Source: Campylorhamphus procurvoides
Lineage: Eukaryota; Chordata; Aves; Passeriformes; Dendrocolaptidae
Assembly: GCA_013396655.1 (NCBI GenBank)
Contig: WBMV01000441.1
Location: 630,914 to 694,913 of the forward strand
Length of the DNA stretch: 64,000 nucleotides
Reading direction: 5' to 3'
Below the pieces are notes generated by a model. That model searched no databases and had not been told where the DNA came from. It saw only the letters and a list, made by a program, of their open reading frames with translations. The position numbers and the translations under genes were made by a program. Shown here one piece after another: positions 24,963-38,654 of this stretch (position 1 is its first letter; the number at the start of each line of letters is the position of its first letter).

Positions 24963-27900
24963 AAAGAAAATCCTTACTTAGCTCTTTTTCCTTTGGGTTT
25001 ACAGATGACGATTCTCTTTTAAAGCTGTATGTTTTTTTCACATTGGATTTCACTAGCTATGGCTGTACTACAGTTTCTCACTGAACCATACAATGAGGTT
25101 ACATTTTTAGCTGATTACATAAATTGATCTTCAGATGCAATAACGGCATGTGCAGATTGACATTCTGGACATGCACAGCCAGTCTTGACCATATCATGCT
25201 CCTATTGAAACAAATGGTAAAGCTTCCTTTTACCCAAGAAAGCACAGAAACCCTAGTAAAAAAAAACCAAAAAAACAACAAACCTAACACTACTAGTTAA
25301 ATACTTTAAGGACACAGAAGCAAATTTGGTGAAAGCTGCTGGTGTACAGCAATTGATGACCCTGAAACAAGTCCCTGACTGTTTTAGAGAGCTGTGTCTC
25401 TATGGTTAATGCACAGAGAAGTAATGAGCCCTGCAATTCATTAGATAGACCCAAGTACAGGGTTCTCTAAGGTTTTGATGTCTTTATCAGTGTTTACAAT
25501 TCATTTTCATAATGAGTTTGCTTCATGAGACTAAAAGGCTGTTATAATTCTTTGTCTCACCCTTATTCCTATTTGAAATTAAAAACATTTTGAAGACATA
25601 ATAATGCCTTCTAAATTCTTCAGTTGGAGAACAGACAGAAATGACTCTTTTGGAGGTACTGAACTCTCAAATACGGATTTAGTCTCAACTAAGCCTCAAC
25701 TTGAGACTGTTCAAGTTTAAACAGATTTTTTTTTCTTTTCAATACTTACTACAGATATTTGCAAGTCAAGTAGTCTAATAGATAATAAGCAGTCTCAACT
25801 CAAGGATTTACTTCCTGTGGCACATTGTAAGTCTATTCCTGCTTTTATGGACCAGGCGAGCTTTTGAGTTCTAGTAACAGCCAGAAAAACATTCCAGTCA
25901 TTTCACTGAAGCAGTTTTTAGACTTACATAAAACACAATTAATCTGCAACTTGATTAATGTTTCTCCTTGGTATGTGTTTTTCTTAACAAGAATTTGAAA
26001 AGTTTATTCCCAGTATCTTGAATGAGTAAAGACATCTTTTTAAAATACTTTCTAAAACCAGACTGAGATCAAGTGACTGTAACTACTGTACGTAATATAT
26101 CCCATTGAGTTCTGGACTTCTAAGGAATGAAAGATAGATTTTTTTTTCTCCCCCCACTTCATGAGAGACCAGCACAGACTTTTGAGCCCATTCACTCCAT
26201 TTCTCAATTTGCCACCACTATCCCAGTCATCTAGGAATGGTTTTACAGCAGCTGTTCTGACCTCAAAGCTTTCAGGGTTTATTGGGGTCTCAAGGCAAGA
26301 ATAAGCCATCATGAGGAGGATATGTTCTTTCTAAACTAAACCCAGAAAACTGCAAATCTCAAAGCATGGCAGGCTCAGCAGCTCTTGCAATGGACTCTTC
26401 AAACAGCCTTGAAGAGACTTGGAGAACTGAAACAAAGCACTGCCCAAGAGCATCAGGCATCATGGCCCAAATCCCTCAGTCAGTACAAACTAGCATGGCA
26501 TTTGCCTTGGAGCCCATGCCAAGGCATCATTCCAGTCAGCAGCACATACTGCCTGCAGCAAGAACCTTGTGCCTTGCAGGCATCACTGCTGACTTGGCTG
26601 TGCCAGTCACCAGGCTGCCTCCCTCTTTGAGTGCATCACCTTAAAGTTATTTTAATGCATACCACTCATTCTTTCCCTGCTCTGCATCCACTTGCTTCCT
26701 CTTCTCTCCCCCATTTAATGACAGCAACCCGTCTCCTCCTCCATCCAGCCTGCCTTGCAGGCTTTCAATAGCATTCACAGGTTTCAGCTTTTAGCACCTC
26801 ACCTCAGTCAGCTCATTTCTAATTTTGCCCCTATAGCTCTGCATTGTACTGTTCCTCTCCAGCTTTCTGCTTTTGCTATCTTATCACACGTCTGTTGCCA
26901 GGCAAACTGCTTAACTTGTGCATTGCAATTTGAGGGACAAGCCCTCCACCCTTAAAAGCAAGGTGGGATAAACAGATGCCACTTCTTTGAAGCAAGACAT
27001 CTCCTTTCAGCTGGTCCAGCACCTGCAAGGTACTGCAGAAGCCTGTTCATTTGCCTTTAAGAATAATAGATTGCAGCAGCTCTAAAACAGTTTTCCAGCA
27101 CAAACTGAACAAGACCTGAGATTAGTAAATCAATCCAGCAATCACCAGCTATCGACTCAGCCTGTGGACCACCCCCACAAAACAGCTGCTTGCTACACCT
27201 GCACCTTTCTGTCAGCCACCACCACTCACGGCCATCATCCAATCCTTCGACACTACTGACCAAAGCAACCAAAGCTTCCACAAGCCACTCCATTCACCCA
27301 CTCTACCTGCAGCTGCCAGTTTGCTCTTCCTTGTATCACTTACACCTACATATATTATTAGTTATTAATGATTTGTCTTCCTTCTCGTTTAGAAGAAACA
27401 GACAATTTCTTCTAGGAAACTCCCTCCCCACAGGCCGTGTCAGAGCTCTTACTCCAGCTGAACAGGTGACCTGAACTGTGTTTTGGGCTGGGTATGACTC
27501 ACCCATGGATTCTGAAGCATCATTTCAAAACACACCTCCACTCTGACACAAAACACCAGGTTAGCTGGAGGGGCAGTAGAATGGAGAATACTTCCCAGAC
27601 TGAATTTGTTTTTAAAATCTAGCTTCCAGCCCTAAAATTTGCTAGATGGTTACTGCAGTACAGGGTGCTGGCTCCCAAGGGCTAATGTAGCCTCCATGCA
27701 CATGTGGGGACCGTGCAGGCATCCAGCCATCACAGCCACACAACCTGGGCAGCCCGTCGCAAGGGGCTCAGCTGCTTGAGGCCACACTTCTCATCATCTC
27801 CTCTTACTCCTATTGAGCCTCTGTTTCCCATAGCAACCACACACTAGTCTCACCTATGAACCTTTCTTTAATTCTGGTGCCAATTGATAAAATTTTAGAC

Positions 27901-30900
27901 ATGTTTCGCTGTTTTGCTTATGACAAGAAGCTTTTCCTCTCATCTGTTCTCCAATCAAGCACAAGCAAGGCACACCACTTGGGCTGGCCAGGGTCTTCCA
28001 CCTTCTCCAGTCCCAAGCATCAACTCTCACATTCACATCAGGATAGTGTTTACTCCAGCACTAAGGACAAAGCACTGAGAAGGCAACCCTACACACACAA
28101 CAGCACAGACAACACATACATACCAGCAGGGTTTCCAGCCCCTGATGGCCATGAATCAGTCTTCAGCCACCAGCATCACCCACACCTTCCCAAACAGCTG
28201 CCCAGTACTACTTTGCTTACACTATACCTCCCAAGTCAGTTGTGGCTCCTTCGGTCACAACTCAAGAGACTCTTTCAGTCACTTTACTAAAACAAGAGAT
28301 CAAATGATAAAACAAAAAAGGTGGAGTGGGTTTTTGACTTTTTAAAGATAACTGTGATTAGCCCTCTAGCAATGAAACACACCCTGTGTTCTCACACCAA
28401 ATGACCATGGTTTATCTGGCACAGCAAACTGTTTTCAAGCCCACACTGGAAGATACAGCACTCCAAGCACAGGGAAGGTCCTTAGAGAGCAGGAGTTGCC
28501 TCACATGAGCCAGGCTGGTGAGAACTGACAGAACATCACTTATGGAATAATTGACATTACTGTCCTTTATAACTTTGTGACTTTAACATGAGGTCACATA
28601 CATCCTTTTCCAAACTGATGATTAAACCTTCTATAATAGCAATACATTAGGAAGAAAAACAAATGAACAAAAAAACTCCAAACAAACACAACAACCCCAC
28701 TGAAGTTTAATGTACAGTGACTAGAACAGATGCTACCAGAAGTGCAAAACACCTTTTTTCCTGTGCTGATTTTTCAGGTAATACAGGCATAAAATACTTA
28801 TTAACCGGGTTTACCTATCTTAGTAAAATTTTTACTTGCACAGGTCAACGTGTCAAATACATATCTGGAGAATTATTTTCTCCTATTTCAAAGTTAAACC
28901 ACCTTTATAACAGACTAATGATAGACACATAGAAGAGATTTATTATTTCAGAACCTCCACCTCCAATTCATATATATTTCCAAATACTCACTTTCTCAAA
29001 CAGCTTAATCCAAAAGGAAGCTACTTAACTGACTTAACAGAGATAGAGTTAAACCCTAAGGTAACAACTCATATGAACAATCGATATTTCATCTGGATTG
29101 CAAGCTGAAATACCTCCATAGTTTATCAGAAAAAAAAAGTTAGTCCTCCAATCCCTACAAAATCATATCCCAACTCTTCTGTGTGGAGGCAAAGAATAGC
29201 AACACAATGTAGAAAAGCACTGCAACATCTTTGTCTTAGATTGTATACACAAACTCAAACATACTGGTGTAAGCGAATTTTTAAGAGACACAGTCAGACT
29301 TTCAGCTTCTCTGAAATTTAGTGGTCCCTCCCATGAATGTCAAATACTCTTGACGGAGATCAGATTTAATCTAATATCCCTGTTGTCCAGACCTAGAAGG
29401 AAGCTTGGCAGCATGAAACTTTCAAATCCTGTGTTATGTTAGATAATGGATGTCACCACCTTTGGTAAATTTTGCCAAAAAGACTAGCGCAGACAGTATG
29501 GATTTTATTGCATATTTTGTTAGCTTATTTTTAAAATCTAAATATGCTAAGTGCTGCATGGGATGCTTGTTTTCAAAATCAGCTGAAACATCAGTGTTCA
29601 AAATCTACATGTTCCACATGAAAGGAGTACTACAATTACAAAGAAAAAAAACACTCTTAGCAAAAATGTTCAGGCTTATAGTTAGCTGATGTCCAAATTC
29701 AGAAATAAATGCTCCAAACGGCTTTTTGGAACATAAAGTGTTATAACAGAAGTAATTGTTAACAATTATCACCAATTTCTTTTCATTCTGTGGGTTACAG
29801 GATTTTTCTGGGTTTTTTTTTCATTTTTATAACTTCTTTTCTAAGCTTTTTATCACAAAGGAAAGGGAGACAGCAATCTCTGCATTTCCTTAATACCATA
29901 AATGGGGACACAAAATGATTACTTTTTTTTTCCTTAATTGTGGCATATAAAGCATCTTTTCACTTAAAACCACTAGTCTTACAATCAATATTTTTAAATG
30001 TACATCCTAGGAAGTTATAAAAAGATTTCCCTTAAGAACAGATTATGCTCCAACACAATACTAAAAAAAACCCACTTATTTCTGCTAAGTTTTATTTCTG
30101 CTCTGTGCTATCAACTGGCTCTTGCTTTAACACATCAATAATTAGGAAGCAGGGCATTGATGCTACCATGAAGGTCAATAGATGTTTCATTGTGTCCTCT
30201 GCATTTCAGAAGACTGGAATGATAGCAGCAGAGATGATGCAACTTGGTTTCTCACATCCTAATGTCCCTTGAAGTACCATAAAGCCATATCCATCTCTGT
30301 CCCAGCTACCACCACAGTCCCTTCTCTTATAAAACAGCACTCAATCTCCTGAGATTATTTCCAGCTCCTTCTGCGCATCCTTGCAGGAAAAGCGGCAGCT
30401 TGTGTTATGCCCAATCCCCAGCTAAGAATGTGCAGACTCACTGGCCAATACACTCATCCTGACTGACAATCAGGCCCGGCCCAAGAGAACAGATAAATCA
30501 AGATATTTTTAAGGAGTCTGTGAGTATTCAACACAGAGCCCTGCTCCTTGGACAGGTTTAGCTTGGAAATTTTCCTCTGCAAAACTCCAAGCTACAGATC
30601 AACTCCTGATATGATAAACAAATGTGCATCTGTCCTTCAAATCATTTGGCTTCATCTTACCCACAGAGGGGACTTCTTTTGTTTGTTTTGTAATTTCAGT
30701 TTCATTTTAATACATATTTTGAATCAGGCAAAGGATAATACTCCTGGATATTTTCACCCCAATTATGGTATTTCCAACCTCAGTAATCTAGAGTAAGATA
30801 ATGTAAAGAAAGAGACTGGTAATTAAAATATTAGTCTTTACAATTATAGCACAAAGGTAAGACCAAGCAGAGCAGGCAAGTTAAAATGTTAGCCCTGTCT

Positions 30901-33900
30901 TAAGCCAGCTGTCCTGAAAGGTTTCTCTTTGCATATGTGAGGTCTCAAATTGCTGATTCACGTGGTCGGCCTGTCCTATTTTGAAGAAAACTTGTTCTAA
31001 AACATATATACCTATACGCAAATATTTACAAATACATATATATTTTATATATCTATAAATATATAGTAATACTTATATTTACAGAGAGGGAGACAAAGAC
31101 TCAGAAATACCTACACTTTCTCAAAAGGGATCATTACTTTCTATATCCATGACATTTAGCAGGCTTTTCACTGCTCCTGTTATCAAATCCAAATACATAT
31201 ATAAATCAAATAAGGAACAATTAATTCTATTTATACAGTCATCTCACAATTAAGTATTTACATAGATACTGCAGAAGGCTCATAGATACTTTATAACTCC
31301 TTGGGGGCTGAATAAAATGAAATCAAAGGCAGAAGGAAATGTGGTGATGCAAACGCTCTCCGTGAATTAATCAGAATTAGTCAAAATACAAGTCAGTGGT
31401 CTTCTAGCAGTCAAAGCAGCACCAGAGTAAACGTGAAGATATAGTAAATAACCCAGCAGAAATATAAATGCTCCCAGTACAAGCCCTGAATTAAAATGGC
31501 TTTTTTCAAGATTGCAAACTGCCAAAGATAGGCTTTTGCAGAATTCTTTTGGGTATTTTGCAGAGCAGCTGTGAGAAATGAGCTTCAAGAACCGCTTTTA
31601 AACTTCAGCTTTATTAGTCTGAACCTGTGTGCTGTTCCTCTGAACTCCGAAGGCTGCCCCTTTACAACCAGCAACACTCTAAGCATCACTGTCACCACAT
31701 CACTCCCCAGCTGCTTCCCTGGGGCTATTCTACAACTCTGGCTTTTACAACTCTGTCATCAGGTATGAGCACTACCTAGCACACTTATTTTGTATGCACA
31801 CACATGGCATCTTGGGGTTCAGTCACTGCTCAGCTAATTGACTACTTGCTAAATTACAATGCCATTCGAGATTGTATTTTCTAAATGGATGAAAGTGCAG
31901 AGCCTCTCCACAGCTACTAATAAGGTTGTCAGTATCTCTAATCAGAGAGATGTAATCAATACCCAGTGATGAAAGACGTTAGTCAAGTGCTCTACCAATA
32001 TAGCCAACTGCTATGAAAATACAGGTATTCTAGTAAGTATATTTACAATAACTTCTGAAGCCAGAATAGTTAATTATCTAGTCAGACTCCTGATCTCTCA
32101 CAGATCCTTATGTGTGATTCAAGTATCTCAGGATCAACATCCATCATTTGTGTTTCTGGAAACATTTTGGTGTCTCTGGAGTGCTCCCATGAAAGTTAGG
32201 AGCTCCGCTTATTTCCCTGATGGAGCATTGAATTACCCACCAACCCACGGAAGATTTGTGCTTCATTTTTCATTTTAATTGACAGTTTTACCTTCCAGGC
32301 CTCCGTTCTTTTTCTGGTTTTCTTCACTAGATGAAAGAGTTCTTTCATAACACTTTTTCCCCATAAATATTTTCATAAATCTAATCAGTTCATTTCTCAA
32401 CCTTTTTTTTTTTCCTCCACCACATAGGCTACATCAAGTCTCCTGCTGCTTAGTCTTTGGAGTAACTTCCACAGCCCCCTTCTTCACGCTGCAGCTCTTC
32501 CAATATCCTTTAAAGGATACTGACACGAAAACATCACCCAGTGCCCAGGCAATGTGACATGCAGAGGTAAAACCTTATCCTACAGTTCTGGGGCATGCTA
32601 CAGATACAACAGAGAGATAGGGCCAGATTGCCCATAAAGCACAGTGTGTCTTTTCAGAGACATCTCAGCTTAAAAGCAAGGCTCAAGCTATCAAAATCCC
32701 AAAGCCTTCAGTTCTGCCCACTTATGCCAAGCAGTGATTCATCTCCAAAACCTTCTGCATTGTCTTCTCTTCTGCTCCAGAGCACCAGCTTGTTAACCTC
32801 ATGCTCTGGGAGAGCTGAAAGGTCTCCACTGGAAGTAACTTGCCCTGTCCTGCATCCACCCCCATTGTGTATGTCCCTACTCATCCTAAGAAGTGTGATA
32901 GCTCCCTCAAATTTTGTCATGGTGATAGACTGTGCTTTGTGACTTCAAAATTCAGCATTAAGCTGTAGGCATTGTCTGTACTCTGCAGCACAGACATTTC
33001 AAAACGTGAGAGAAACCCTGTAAATCAAGTCCGCATTATTTTAACAGACTTCCCTTGCTAGCTACAGTCTCTGCAGATTTATAAACCAATTTGGCAGCAT
33101 GCAACACACCAGTAATTACCAGAGCAGGAAATGCTCAATAATATGGAAATAATCCACTGTCATTACAGATACATAGTTTCATGTAAAGATAGAGATATTT
33201 CTTTTTACCTTTTTCTTAATATAGCAAACAGGAAAACAAGAAACATTCATACTAAACAAAAGAAGTGCATGAAACTCTCCCCACAGCACTCTACAAAGCT
33301 GACAAATGCCACCAGGGAACCTTCCAAGCACCTTTTAGGAGCAGCTATCAGATTTATCCAGGCTTTCAGTCCTGGAATAATGGGGAATTCCGCAAAACAG
33401 ATACCTTGCCTATAGGGACCGCACAGATATAAGGGCTAAATCCAGCCCTGTAACAAAACAGCAGCAATGCTCTTGCCCTTACAACACCACAGGTTTTATT
33501 TTTAGTTTTTAAACAAAGCATCTGATACATTGCAAACTTCGTATAAAATGATCATTCAACCACTCAATTATCAAAACCACGTAATGGAATTCTGTAGTTT
33601 ATACAGCATTTTTAATTACTCAGTATAAGAAAGGCTCAAATTTGATCTAAGAAGTGACAGTTTGACAAAATCTCCTAAGAAACAAGACTTCTCAAGCACT
33701 GAATTTTTATCAAGGCCTTCCCATCTGTAAGAACAGTGCAGAAGTGAAAATACATGATAAGAAGTTTTACGAGGTCGAAACCATGGAGGCTGCAGAAGAT
33801 GATACACTGTTTGTAGCAGGAAGATCATAATGTAACTCTATTTAGCATATGCATGTGTGCCTATTTGCTCTAGATGCATGTATAATCAGCCCTAGTATAA

Positions 33901-35194
33901 ATTAGAAATCATATGAAGGATTAAACATCAATTGCCTGTCCTCCTACACTTCCCATCCCTCTGCCAGGTCCTGAGAAAAACAGAAGGCACAGTAGCAATG
34001 GTTGGAAACAGACTCTGAAATTGGAATAAGGGAGGAAAATAACCACTTTCTTTTTGTAGCAGAACCTAGGAAAACCACACTAATGTTTTGCTGTCAACAA
34101 ATACCACCATATTCTGAAATTAGGAAACTCTGGTGGTTTTAAAAGGATCTAAAAGATCCAGCAAAACTAAGGGTTATCAAAACTTGAAAATGCAACAATT
34201 GTATTTGACAATGGAAGTTAGTGTTACACAAATAATTAGTTTAATACTACTCAAGCACCCCACATATTATAACTATTTTTTAGTGACTCAGAGTTTCACA
34301 GAATCTCTAAGTGTAATCTTTTGCTAGCTTAACCATCTGGGAGTTCACAGACAGCACTTAATCTTACTGGCTTTTTTCCAAGAGACTTACAGTATGTCTA
34401 TGGCATGTCTTTCTTTTAACAACCAAATGAGAGGGTTATTTTATTTTTGATTGTGGCTTAAAATAGCCTACTATCAAAATAATATTAGGCAGATCAGGTC
34501 TCCAAAGAGCAATATTATCTTTTATAAGACTAGCTGACAAAGCTGAAACTTTGCCCAATGCTTTCACTCAGGTATGCAGAAACTTCTTCAGCAATGAATA
34601 AATGCAGAAAACTTCTAACCGCATGCAGATAAATCCTAAAAACCAATCTGCTGGTAGAACATAGGGAATGCCATCAAACAAGGAGAGCACCAGTTGGTGA
34701 GACGATGCAAGAAAGGGCAGACTAGGAATGAAGGGAGGCAAAGGAGGAGAGCAGAGTATAAACACAAGCCAGGCCATAAAGCCATCATATGTATTTAGGG
34801 ATATCCTTACCATTATGCACATGTGCATGTCTACCATTATCCATTAGCATATCCAGGAGAGTTACAGCAAGTTTGATTTCACAGGTTCACCTTTTTAAAG
34901 CTTTTTCTTTGTTTTGTTTTGGCCTGGAGTTTGGGTGTTTTTGTTTTAAAATAACTCAAAAAGATCATGGCCAGGAAGATGATGGGAAGACATGAAAGAC
35001 TTCCTGTTGCAAACAGAGTGTTCCAAGCCTTCACCAGCTGTCTGGAGGAAAGCGTCTGGGTGTAGAGTCACCCACACAATTCCTAAGATGGCACTACTGC
35101 TCTGGACTGAGTCTACTGTACTTGAAACATAAATTTAAGTTTGAAAATTCCTACAGCTCTGTTCTGCAGAGCATTTATTATAGACATGTGTTGT
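24963..35194. other. Gene-less stretch, about 10 kb
   Basis: I see no recognisable gene here. A very AT-rich TATATA-type tract lies at about 31000-31080. A 35-base minus-strand exon-like segment at 32292-32326 has acceptor CTCTTTCATCTAG and donor GGAAG|GTAAAA with two open frames, but it is too short to judge. Regions around 27.7 kb and 30.4 kb have somewhat higher GC without any recognisable element. Confidence 0.4.
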
Positions 35195-35270
35195 CCCTGC
35201 CCGGGGCGGGGGGTGAAACTACATGATCTAAGGTCCCTTCCAACACAAATCATTCTGTGATTCTATTCTG
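35195..35270 (+). mobile_element. CR1: CR1 LINE 3' tip (plus strand)
   Basis: The segment ACATGATCTAAGGTCCCTTC is followed by CAACACAAATCATTCTGTGA and TTCTATTCTG, the forward CR1 3' end with its ATTCTRTG-type terminal repeats. A G-rich run (GGGGCGGGGGG) precedes it at the place where CR1 often has a G tract. Only about 75 bases survive. It is the only plus-strand CR1 copy recognised in the window. Confidence 0.85.
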
Positions 35271-38062
35271 GCACAGCTTAATTTCAATTTTTTTGTACAT
35301 TGGCAGTTAGTATCTTGTGAAGACTTTGGCAAGGCTGATGGCTATTCTGAAGTTTCTAGAAGTGAGGGCAGAAAAGGAATGTGGGTTGAGGATAAGCACA
35401 ACACTTGAGTTGCATGTAACACTTGGCTAGGGTTTCAGATCCCTACTAGTTTGGGGGACAGGGGGTTCTTGGTCTGTGGACTGGACTTCAGCAGCTGGAC
35501 AAGGTCTGAGAAATCAAAGTCTGATGAAAACTTTCTTGTCACTCAACACTCTACAGGTCAATGGACAACACAGCCACACTGGACATCACAGACTGAAAGT
35601 TGGCTGAGGAAAATGATATTGGTTCTTTTTAGGCAGAATTCTTCTGTTTCATGCTGATTTGCCACACAACTAATTCAAAGGATTAATGATCAACATAATT
35701 CACAAAATATATCTATCACACTGCAAGATTAGTCCAGTTGAAAGGTAGAGCAATGCGGCTTTTTTATCTTAAACAGTACTACAGTCAAGTGGTCGCACTC
35801 TTTGATAAAGATATAATTAGAAGTTTTCCATTTCATTCAACTGTTGCAAAGAAACAGTAGGGGACTTCAAGAGAGCAATTTGATGGGAGGGGTCAAGGGA
35901 AAATAACAGGCAAAAGAAAAAACACTTTTGAGAACACAACTGTCTCCCAGTATGGCAGCCTGCTGGGTGCACTGAATAAGGCAAGGCTTTGTTACAGAGA
36001 AAGGTCATGGGTTTGTTTTCTTTAAAAACCTGTCTAAAATGGTTTTCCTCAAAACATCATCTAATACATCATTACCAACACACTTGGATGAAATCTATAC
36101 TCTCAGCTGTGGTCCATGTTCCTCAGCTGCTAACACAGGGTAAGGCAGCTGCGCGCGTGAAGCCCCTGTTTGTGACAAGGCAACACCAGTAATGGTCCTA
36201 GACTATCTGGACCATTTGAAAAAATTCTTACTTTCAAATTTCTAGGCCAAATTCCTATTCAGAGCTGGTCACGTGGAAACATATTTTTTTAACTATGTTG
36301 TCAGACTACTCTACCATTCGATGGCTGCATTTCAGTCTTCTGTAACAGGAACTGCACGCATGAAACACGGAAGACGAGATGGATAGAAGCCTTCTTTGTA
36401 GTCCCACCACCCTCTTCACCTCCTTCTTCTGAAAGAGATCCAAAGATATTCTACACAGCACATGAAAAAACTATGACAAGTCATTGCTTTCCATAGCAAA
36501 TCCTTCTTCCCATCAGTTGCTGAACACCAAAAGACAGGTCCAGTCCACTACTCCATGTCCATGCTGCCACTGTACCTAAAAAGTAACATCCCTTTTGCAA
36601 AATGAAAGCTTTTGTAGCTCTGCATTTCCCATTGCTGCAGGGCAGCAAAGCACCACATGAACAGACACAGGCAATAGGGATGACCTTTACTACAACCCAT
36701 CCAAAGTCAATCAAGTCCTGTGAAAAGGGCATGCACAGCTTATACAACTACCTGGAAATATATTATTTCTTATACCTCAAGTGTTTGTTTGGCATTCATG
36801 ATGTTTCCTAAAACAACAAGTTGGAACTCATTCATCTTCACTTTTGAGCCTGCAACCACACTTCCTCCCATATCCCCATAGATTTGCTTTGTACATCGCT
36901 AAACTTACATACTTTACCAGGTTTACTTTGCTGACAAATATTGGCTAAGCTCTTATCTGCAGATATGCATAATGCAATTTTCACTGGTTCAGATAAAGGA
37001 GAGTAATAACTGAAGACGTTCTAGCAGCAGTGTTCCCAAACAAGCTTACTTCATGCCCCATATTATGAACCTCCCCCCATCTCTTTCTACACATTCCATA
37101 TATCCTTTTAATTTTGATGAAGATAATCTCTCCTGCAAAATGCTATGACAGTTCCATATATGACTTAGGCCCCTCACTGTGCTATGTGACACACTGTCGC
37201 AAGACCCAAGTGCTTTTGTACTGCAAGTGCCTTTCTCTGTGTATAGAACAAATCCCACCTGTTCCAACTCCTTGAGAGTATGACTGCCTCAACTGTATAT
37301 ATTTTACTTCCTTCAGGTCTTGTTTAAGCCCTTAAATGAGGAACAATTTCCAAACTCTATTCCTGGTTTCCAAGTCCACCTTGCCATTCTTCCAGATTGA
37401 GCTATTTGTTCAATGATTCTTTATGACTAATCCATTCGCTAGTCACAGATCTTTTGTGCCTTATAACCTGCCTATGACAATGTTTGATTGCTTACTGCAG
37501 CAGTACATTCACTTGATTTTTGTGAAGTCTTTTCCAAACAGTACTCTTGCAACACTAAGGAAAGCAGTATAGAGCCCCACAGGTCTGTGATGCTTTTGAA
37601 GAGATGGAACTCTACAGGAGGTCCAGAAAGAGGAGAAAAAAATAATGGGTGTATGGATATATTTCTTCAGCCTTTTTGTTTCAGAAACATGAGTTAAAAT
37701 ATTACACAGAAACTGAAAGACAAGGAATAAAATGCTACATGATGCCAATGCCCAGCAGTGATTATTTTTCTTCTTGGTGAGGAAGCTTTTCTCAAGTCTC
37801 AGCTGAGGAAAAGCTCTTACTTTGGAATACCATAAAATAAACACATCGATCTTTGAACAAAAAAACTTGCTTTCTGCAGTGCTTAAATATAGACTCCTAA
37901 AATGAAAATACTTCCCGCTCTTAAAAGGTTTTGTTCTAAAAGCATTTTCTCCCCATGCAGAAAAGCTACACACCACTTTTTGTTATAGTTTGTGCTGACA
38001 CTTTCAATTTCTATTCCAGTCTTCCTGGAAGGGCCTTCTCCTACATTTTGACATTTCGTCTA
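35271..38062. other. Gene-less stretch
   Basis: I see no gene here. A 155-codon minus-strand open frame at 37509-37976 has no recognisable product and no supporting splice sites. Confidence 0.5.
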
Positions 38063-38654
38063 TGTACTGGTTTTGCCTGGGATAGAGTTAAATTTCTTTA
38101 TGGTAGCTTGTACGGAGGTATGTTTTGGATTTGTACTGAAAATAGGATTTACAATACAGAGATGCTTTCATTATTGCAGAGTAGGGCTTACATTACATCA
38201 GGGCAATTTTTCTGCTTTTTCAACCCACCCCACCAGCAAACGGGCTGGGTGTGCACAGGGAGTTTAGAGGGGGCAGAGCCAGGACAACTGACCCCAGCAG
38301 ATCCAAGGGGTATTCCATGCTATATGACATCATGCTGAGCAATAAAGGTTGTGGAAAAGAAGAAGGAAGAAGGGCAGGGATGTTTGGAGGGATGGTGCTT
38401 GTCTTCCCAAGTAGCTGTTCTGCAGGATGGAACTTTGCTTTCCTGGGGATAGCTGAACACTTGCCTGCCTGTGGGAGTGGTGAATGAATTCCTTGCTTTG
38501 TTTGTGTGCGCACTTTTTGTTTACCTATTAAACTGTCTTTATCTCAAACCATGAGTTTTCTTGCTTTTACCTTTCTGATTCTTTCCCACATACCACTGTG
38601 GAGAAGTGAGTGAACATCTGCTGGTGCTTAGTTTCTATCTGGGGTTAAGCTACA
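38063..38654 (+). mobile_element. Near-complete solo LTR, same family as 8144-8680
   Basis: It begins TGTACTGGTTTTGCCTGGGA and ends near GGGGTTAAGCTACA, about 592 bases, close to full length for this family as I remember it. Shared blocks with the 8144 copy occur in the same order: TATGTTTTGGATTTGT (TCTGTGTTTTGGATTTGT in the 8144 copy), AGGGGTATTCCA, CTTCCCAAGT, and the identical 27 bases at 38521-38547 that carry ATTAAA. The TATA region of the first copy is altered here to GCAATAAAGG. No clear target duplication or internal retroviral sequence is present. The copy is old and diverged from its partner. Confidence 0.82.

Noticed and set aside
32292..32326. 35-base minus-strand exon-like segment with basic or charged translation
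   Set aside because: It is too short to judge, and two frames are open. Kept only as a remark in the stretch entry.
37509..37976. 155-codon minus-strand open frame
   Set aside because: No domain, no splice sites at sensible places; consistent with chance.
8144..38654. The two related LTRs as ends of one 30-kb provirus
   Set aside because: They are too diverged from each other, the 8144 copy is truncated, and the DNA between them has no gag, pol or env sequence.
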